28,177 nucleotides of DNA from Acidobacteriota bacterium (GTDB taxonomy: Bacteria > Acidobacteriota > Terriglobia > Terriglobales > Acidobacteriaceae), in contig JAJYSL010000039.1 in assembly GCA_021793595.1 (NCBI GenBank), forward strand, positions 1-28,177. Direction: 5' to 3'. The translations under genes and the position numbers were made by a program. This document shows, piece by piece, positions 24,565 through 28,177 of the stretch. The notes beneath the pieces were generated by a model. It was not told the DNA's origin. It ran no database searches and saw only the letters and a program-made list of their open reading frames with translations. Each line of letters begins with the position of its first letter. Positions within the stretch are counted from its first letter, which is position 1.

Positions 24565-27222
24565 ATGAAGCTATCTCGGGCGCTGTGGCATGCGCTATCG
24601 ATTGTAATGATCTTCGGATTTGGCTGGGGCTTGCCCGCATGCAGTTGGGCCGCGGTGAAGCAGTCGATCCTGTTGAAGCAGGGATGGGAGTTTCGGCAAG
24701 TCACGAACTTGCAGGGCATCGCGCATGACCATTGGCTGCCCGCTAAAGTTCCTGGCGATGTGCACTTGGATTTGCTGCGCAACAAGCTGATCCCGGAGCC
24801 GTTCTATCGAGACAACGAAAACAAGCTGCAGTGGATTGAGAACGCCGATTGGGAATATCGCACTACGATTCCGGTGAGCGAAAAGCTTCTGAATCGGCAC
24901 AATATTGAGTTGGTTTTCGATGGCCTCAACACCTGCGCCCAGGTGTATGTGAACGGGAACCTGCTGTTAACGTCCGACAACATGTTTCGGACGTATCGAC
25001 TGAATGCGAAGCCGTATTTGAAGGCCGGCGACAATCAACTGCGGGTCGTTTTTACTTCGCCCATTCAGGGAGCCGAAAAAATTGCCGCCAAGGATCCGTG
25101 GCGGCCGGAAACGAATACGCAGGCGCGATGGTATATCCGCAAGGCGGCGTACCAGTATGGATGGGATTGGGCGCCACGATTTGTGACCAGCGGGGTGTGG
25201 CGACCGGTGCGTTTAGAGGCGTGGGACGATGCGCGTATTTCCAACCTGAATATTCGCCAACTGGATGTAACCGGGCAGTCTGCCCATGTGCTGGCGCAAG
25301 TGGAGGTGACGGCGTCTGTCGAGTCGCCTGCGACGGTGACCGTTCACTATGGTTTGAACGGCAAAGAGCTGACCGTCACGCAGACGACGGAGCTGCATGC
25401 GGGCATCAACCATGTGGAGCTGCCGATCACCATCGATCACCCCGACCTGTGGTATCCAGCGGGGTATGGCAGTCAGCCGCTCTACACGTTTCATGCAGCC
25501 GCGGCGATTGGAGGTGAAACGCAGGACACCTCTGACGTGCGAACGGGACTTCGCTCGGTCGAGTTGCGCCGAGAGCCGGACGAGTGGGGACGGTCGTTTG
25601 AATTTGTCGTGAACGGAATTCCGATTTTCGCCAAAGGCGCTAACGTGGTGCCGTTCGACAGCTTCCCGAGCCGCGTGCCAGTGGCGCAGATTCGCGACAT
25701 CTTGCAGTCTGCCAAAGATGCCAACATGAATATCATCCGCATCTGGGGAGGCGGTTATTACGAAACACAGGAATTTTATGAGATATGCGACGAGATGGGG
25801 ATTATGGTATGGCAGGATTTCATGTTTGGAAATCCGTGGCAGCCAGGAACGTATTCTTTCAAGCAGAACGTTGCGCAGGAGGTGGAAGATCAACTGAAGC
25901 GTCTGCGAAACCATCCCAGCATTGTGCTCTGGTGCGGCAATAACGAGCAGGAAAATAATTTTCTGCAGGACAGTCTGCATGTCACGCAGATTGCGCGGCT
26001 GCAAATGTGGCAGGACTATCTGACGGTGTTCAGCGGAATCATTCCGAGTCTGGTGGCCCGGTACGATCCGGGCGCGGCGTATTGGCCCAGCAGTCCGAGC
26101 GGCGATTACGAAGAGACCAAGGCCATGAACTATCGCGTGCTGGAGGATGGCGACGATGTCGGCGGCAATGAAGAGTTCGGGGACACGCATGATTACAGCG
26201 TGTGGACGTCAACCAACCTGCTGCCGCGTGTGCCGTTCAGCAGTGAAGAGGATCGCCACTATAGGTTTGTCAGCGAATACGGATTTCAGTCGATGCCGGA
26301 GATGCGGACCATCGATTCCTTCACGCTGCCGGAGGATCGCACCGGCACATCAACTCCGGTAATGACCGTCCATCAGAAAGATCCAGCCGCCTATGCGACC
26401 ATGCTGGATTACATTCGGCAATATTATGGGCAGCCCAAGGACTTCAGCTCGCTCGTGTATGCCAGCCAGGTAGTGCAGGCGGAATTTATCAAGGTGGTGG
26501 CCGAGCATCTTCGCCGCGACCGGCCTCGCACCATGGGTTCCATCTTCTGGCAGTTGAACGATTGCTGGCCGGTAGTTTCGGCGTCGAGCATTGACTATTA
26601 CGGTCGATGGAAGGCGCTGCAGTATTATGCGCGGCGGTTCTATAGCCCGCTGCTGGTGTCGTCACGACTGAGAGATGGAAGTTTGAATGTCTCGGTGGTG
26701 TCGGACGAGACGACGCCGACCACTGCAAGCCTTCGCGTGCGTGTGATGAAGTTCGACGGGACGGTGCTGCACAGCGAGACGCACAACGTCACGATCCCGG
26801 CGCTGTCGAGCAAGGTGTATCTGCAGCTTCCAACGCAGTCCTATTCCGATCCGGCGGAGAAAGTGGCAGCGATGGATTTGACGGTGAACGGCAAGCAGGT
26901 TTCCAGCAACCTGATGTATCTCGCTCCAACGCCAGACGTGCATCTCCCCGCCGCGGAGATTACCAGCCATTTGACCCGGGCGAACGGCGCGTATGAAGTA
27001 CAGCTATCTTCGAAGGCGCTGGCGCGGGACGTGTACGTATCTTTTGGCGATCACGACGCAAAGTTCTCTGACAACTATATCGACCTGTTGCCGGGAGAGC
27101 CGGCGACCATCGTTGTGCAAAGCCCGGCAGGCCTGGCGGAACTGCAAGGCAGCATGAAGGTGAAGTCGCTTGTGGATGCCATTGAGCCGAACACGGTTTG
27201 GAAGAGTGGGGCGGGAAACTAG
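24565..27222 (+). CDS. GH2-family beta-mannosidase, exported
   Basis: 885 residues from the ATG at 24565, which has AGGAG at a good distance; the upstream ATG at 24544 is less likely. A signal peptide (~1-30) has a lipobox-like LPAC (C26) and also a normal SWAA end, so lipoprotein status is open. An N-terminal sugar-binding beta-sandwich (~50-215, with DVHLDLL and WEYRTTI) and an Ig-like domain precede the TIM barrel. The catalytic acid/base E461 is in WCGNNEQEN and the nucleophile E571 in VSEYGFQSMP. C-terminal beta domains complete the usual architecture and length. It releases terminal beta-mannose from mannan-derived oligosaccharides. A TATAAA and an inverted repeat lie upstream. Specificity is assigned by overall resemblance (QYGWDWAP and NEQ motifs), not proven. 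Confidence 0.9.
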   Translation: MKLSRALWHALSIVMIFGFGWGLPACSWAAVKQSILLKQGWEFRQVTNLQGIAHDHWLPAKVPGDVHLDLLRNKLIPEPFYRDNENKLQWIENADWEYRTTIPVSEKLLNRHNIELVFDGLNTCAQVYVNGNLLLTSDNMFRTYRLNAKPYLKAGDNQLRVVFTSPIQGAEKIAAKDPWRPETNTQARWYIRKAAYQYGWDWAPRFVTSGVWRPVRLEAWDDARISNLNIRQLDVTGQSAHVLAQVEVTASVESPATVTVHYGLNGKELTVTQTTELHAGINHVELPITIDHPDLWYPAGYGSQPLYTFHAAAAIGGETQDTSDVRTGLRSVELRREPDEWGRSFEFVVNGIPIFAKGANVVPFDSFPSRVPVAQIRDILQSAKDANMNIIRIWGGGYYETQEFYEICDEMGIMVWQDFMFGNPWQPGTYSFKQNVAQEVEDQLKRLRNHPSIVLWCGNNEQENNFLQDSLHVTQIARLQMWQDYLTVFSGIIPSLVARYDPGAAYWPSSPSGDYEETKAMNYRVLEDGDDVGGNEEFGDTHDYSVWTSTNLLPRVPFSSEEDRHYRFVSEYGFQSMPEMRTIDSFTLPEDRTGTSTPVMTVHQKDPAAYATMLDYIRQYYGQPKDFSSLVYASQVVQAEFIKVVAEHLRRDRPRTMGSIFWQLNDCWPVVSASSIDYYGRWKALQYYARRFYSPLLVSSRLRDGSLNVSVVSDETTPTTASLRVRVMKFDGTVLHSETHNVTIPALSSKVYLQLPTQSYSDPAEKVAAMDLTVNGKQVSSNLMYLAPTPDVHLPAAEITSHLTRANGAYEVQLSSKALARDVYVSFGDHDAKFSDNYIDLLPGEPATIVVQSPAGLAELQGSMKVKSLVDAIEPNTVWKSGAGN

Positions 27223-27306
27223 CTGGCGCCGGTCGCACCTCTCCCCGGGAGATGCAGAACTTTTCCGCGTTCTCCACATGCGGCGGTGGCGATAGACTCG
27301 CTGTAG

Positions 27307-28050
27307 ATGCCAGTGAAGCACCAGCCCCGTTCCGATGAAGAGGAGCCGCCGCTCTCGAAGCAGGCAGAAAAGATGCGCCGCCTGCGCGCCCTGGTCTGCG
27401 GCGACAAGCACGAGCGCGCGGCGCGGCAACTGGGCGCGAGGGTGGTTGCCGGCGTAGACGAGGTGGGGCGTGGATCGCTGTTCGGTCCGGTGGTCGCAGC
27501 CGCTGTCATTCTGCCGGAGAAAACACGCATTCGCGGCGTGCGCGACTCCAAACAATTGTTGCCCGAAGAGCGCGAGCGACTGGACGGGATCATCCGGGAA
27601 AAAGCCATCGCGGTGGCGATTGGTTATGCGGACGCTGCCACCGTCGATGCCATTAACATTCGCCGCGCGTCTCATCAGGCCATGCTGTCGGCGATTGCCC
27701 AGCTGCTTCCGCAGCCGGATTTTCTTCTTATCGATGCGGAGCGCCTAGACACTTCGTGCATGCAAAAGGCGATTATTTACGGCGACTCCATCAGTATTTC
27801 GATTGCCGCGGCCTCTATTGTTGCCAAGGTGTACCGCGATGCGTGGATGTGCCGTTATCACGAGGAATATCCGCAGTACGGCCTGGCATCGCACAAGGGG
27901 TACAGCACCGAAGAGCATTTGCGGGCGCTTGCCGAGCACGGCCCGTGCCCGCTGCACCGCATGACTTACGAACCGGTGAGAAGAGTGATCGAGTTGCGGA
28001 ATGGGGTTGCGCCAAGCGCGCCAGTCGATGCATCCTTCCTGGCGTCCTAG
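27307..28050 (+). CDS. rnhB: Ribonuclease HII
   Basis: 247 residues. It removes RNA from RNA-DNA hybrids and single ribonucleotides from DNA. The four metal-binding acids are D51 and E52 in AGVDEVGRG, D143 in LLIDAERLD, and D160 in IIYGDSISISIAAASIVAK. GPVVAAAVIL and SHKGYSTEEHLRAL are typical. The N-terminal 45 residues are charged; a shorter start at the ATG at 27373 is possible. No strong Shine-Dalgarno is seen before 27307. It is separated by 84 bp from the mannosidase stop, which contains a short palindrome (TCTCCC-C-GGGAGA) without a T-run. It is unrelated in function to the mannosidase upstream. Confidence 0.95.
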   Translation: MPVKHQPRSDEEEPPLSKQAEKMRRLRALVCGDKHERAARQLGARVVAGVDEVGRGSLFGPVVAAAVILPEKTRIRGVRDSKQLLPEERERLDGIIREKAIAVAIGYADAATVDAINIRRASHQAMLSAIAQLLPQPDFLLIDAERLDTSCMQKAIIYGDSISISIAAASIVAKVYRDAWMCRYHEEYPQYGLASHKGYSTEEHLRALAEHGPCPLHRMTYEPVRRVIELRNGVAPSAPVDASFLAS

Positions 28051-28177
28051 TACTACAGTTGTAGATAGAGTGTTGGCAGCGGCGAACCGCGCTTTCGGTA
28101 GTGGCAGCACATGGCTCGGAATTGATGTCGTCTTCGCCACTGGGACCAATGCAGCAGGTGTTCAAGACCGTGCCATC
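28051..28177 (+). other. 127 bp after rnhB: nothing firm; an open frame runs to the window end
   Basis: One plus-strand frame is open from before the rnhB stop to the right edge (VLAAANRAFGSGSTWLGID from a GTG at 28070). It has no Shine-Dalgarno and is too short to call. No terminator hairpin is visible. Confidence 0.2.

Noticed and set aside
25213..26190. 325-codon minus-strand frame inside the beta-mannosidase
   Set aside because: It lies opposite the GH2 catalytic core and reads as a His/Arg-rich shadow with no motif.
27239..27252. Palindrome TCTCCC-C-GGGAGA after the mannosidase gene as a terminator
   Set aside because: The loop is only one base and no T-run follows, so it does not meet the pattern of an intrinsic terminator.
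28070..28177. Start of a new gene after rnhB
   Set aside because: Only 36 codons are visible from a GTG with no ribosome site; they match nothing I recognise.

Overview
The window looks like chromosomal DNA of an Acidobacteriota member, most likely a Terriglobia/Acidobacteriaceae-type soil bacterium. This is inferred from the gene families and their style: an HpnJ-type hopanoid radical SAM enzyme, a two-membrane (TolC-type) envelope, a Tat-exported sulfatase, a secreted GH105, esterase and GH2 plant-polymer cluster, a PAS/GAF hybrid sensor kinase, and GC-rich codon use. No 16S rRNA or other marker is present to prove it. No rRNA, tRNA, CRISPR array, insertion sequence or phage gene was seen.

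Layout. (1) 1-5498, minus strand: an envelope block. A periplasmic adaptor, a TPR protein and a TolC-family outer-membrane protein are packed 3 bp apart and with a 4 bp ATGA overlap. They are followed 153 bp later by hpnJ, which runs off the left edge. No inner-membrane pump is present. (2) 5499-8736, plus strand: queF (queuosine pathway), a Spinster-like MFS transporter and a membrane GT2 glycosyltransferase. The 198 bp between blocks 1 and 2 holds candidate divergent promoters that share their -10 region. (3) 8743-12511, minus strand: lysS (GTG start), then a PLP-dependent group II amino-acid decarboxylase, then a small exported OB-fold-like protein. (4) 12852-17283, plus strand: a CxxC thioredoxin-fold/peroxiredoxin-like protein, trmD, a large PAS/GAF sensor histidine kinase overlapping trmD by 11 bp, and rplS, closed by a clear bidirectional intrinsic terminator. 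(5) 17670-27222: a carbohydrate-degradation region with a Tat-signal sulfatase, a GH105-type unsaturated-uronyl hydrolase fused to a DUF4350-like domain, a CE1-type esterase with long beta-rich C-terminal domains, a minus-strand PhyH-family dioxygenase and a GH2 beta-mannosidase. (6) 27307-28050: rnhB (RNase HII), then 127 bp of unassigned sequence.

How they work together (inference). The sulfatase, GH105, esterase and mannosidase are all exported and would remove sulfate, unsaturated uronic acid, acyl and mannosyl groups from a complex plant or algal polysaccharide. The histidine kinase sits inside a translation operon (trmD-rplS), which is an unusual coupling. I found no clearly new defence or mobile system. 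The best leads are the kinase embedded between trmD and rplS, an AT-rich insertion inside LysS, the GH105-DUF4350 fusion with its neighbours, and the pump-less adaptor/TPR/TolC operon next to hpnJ.
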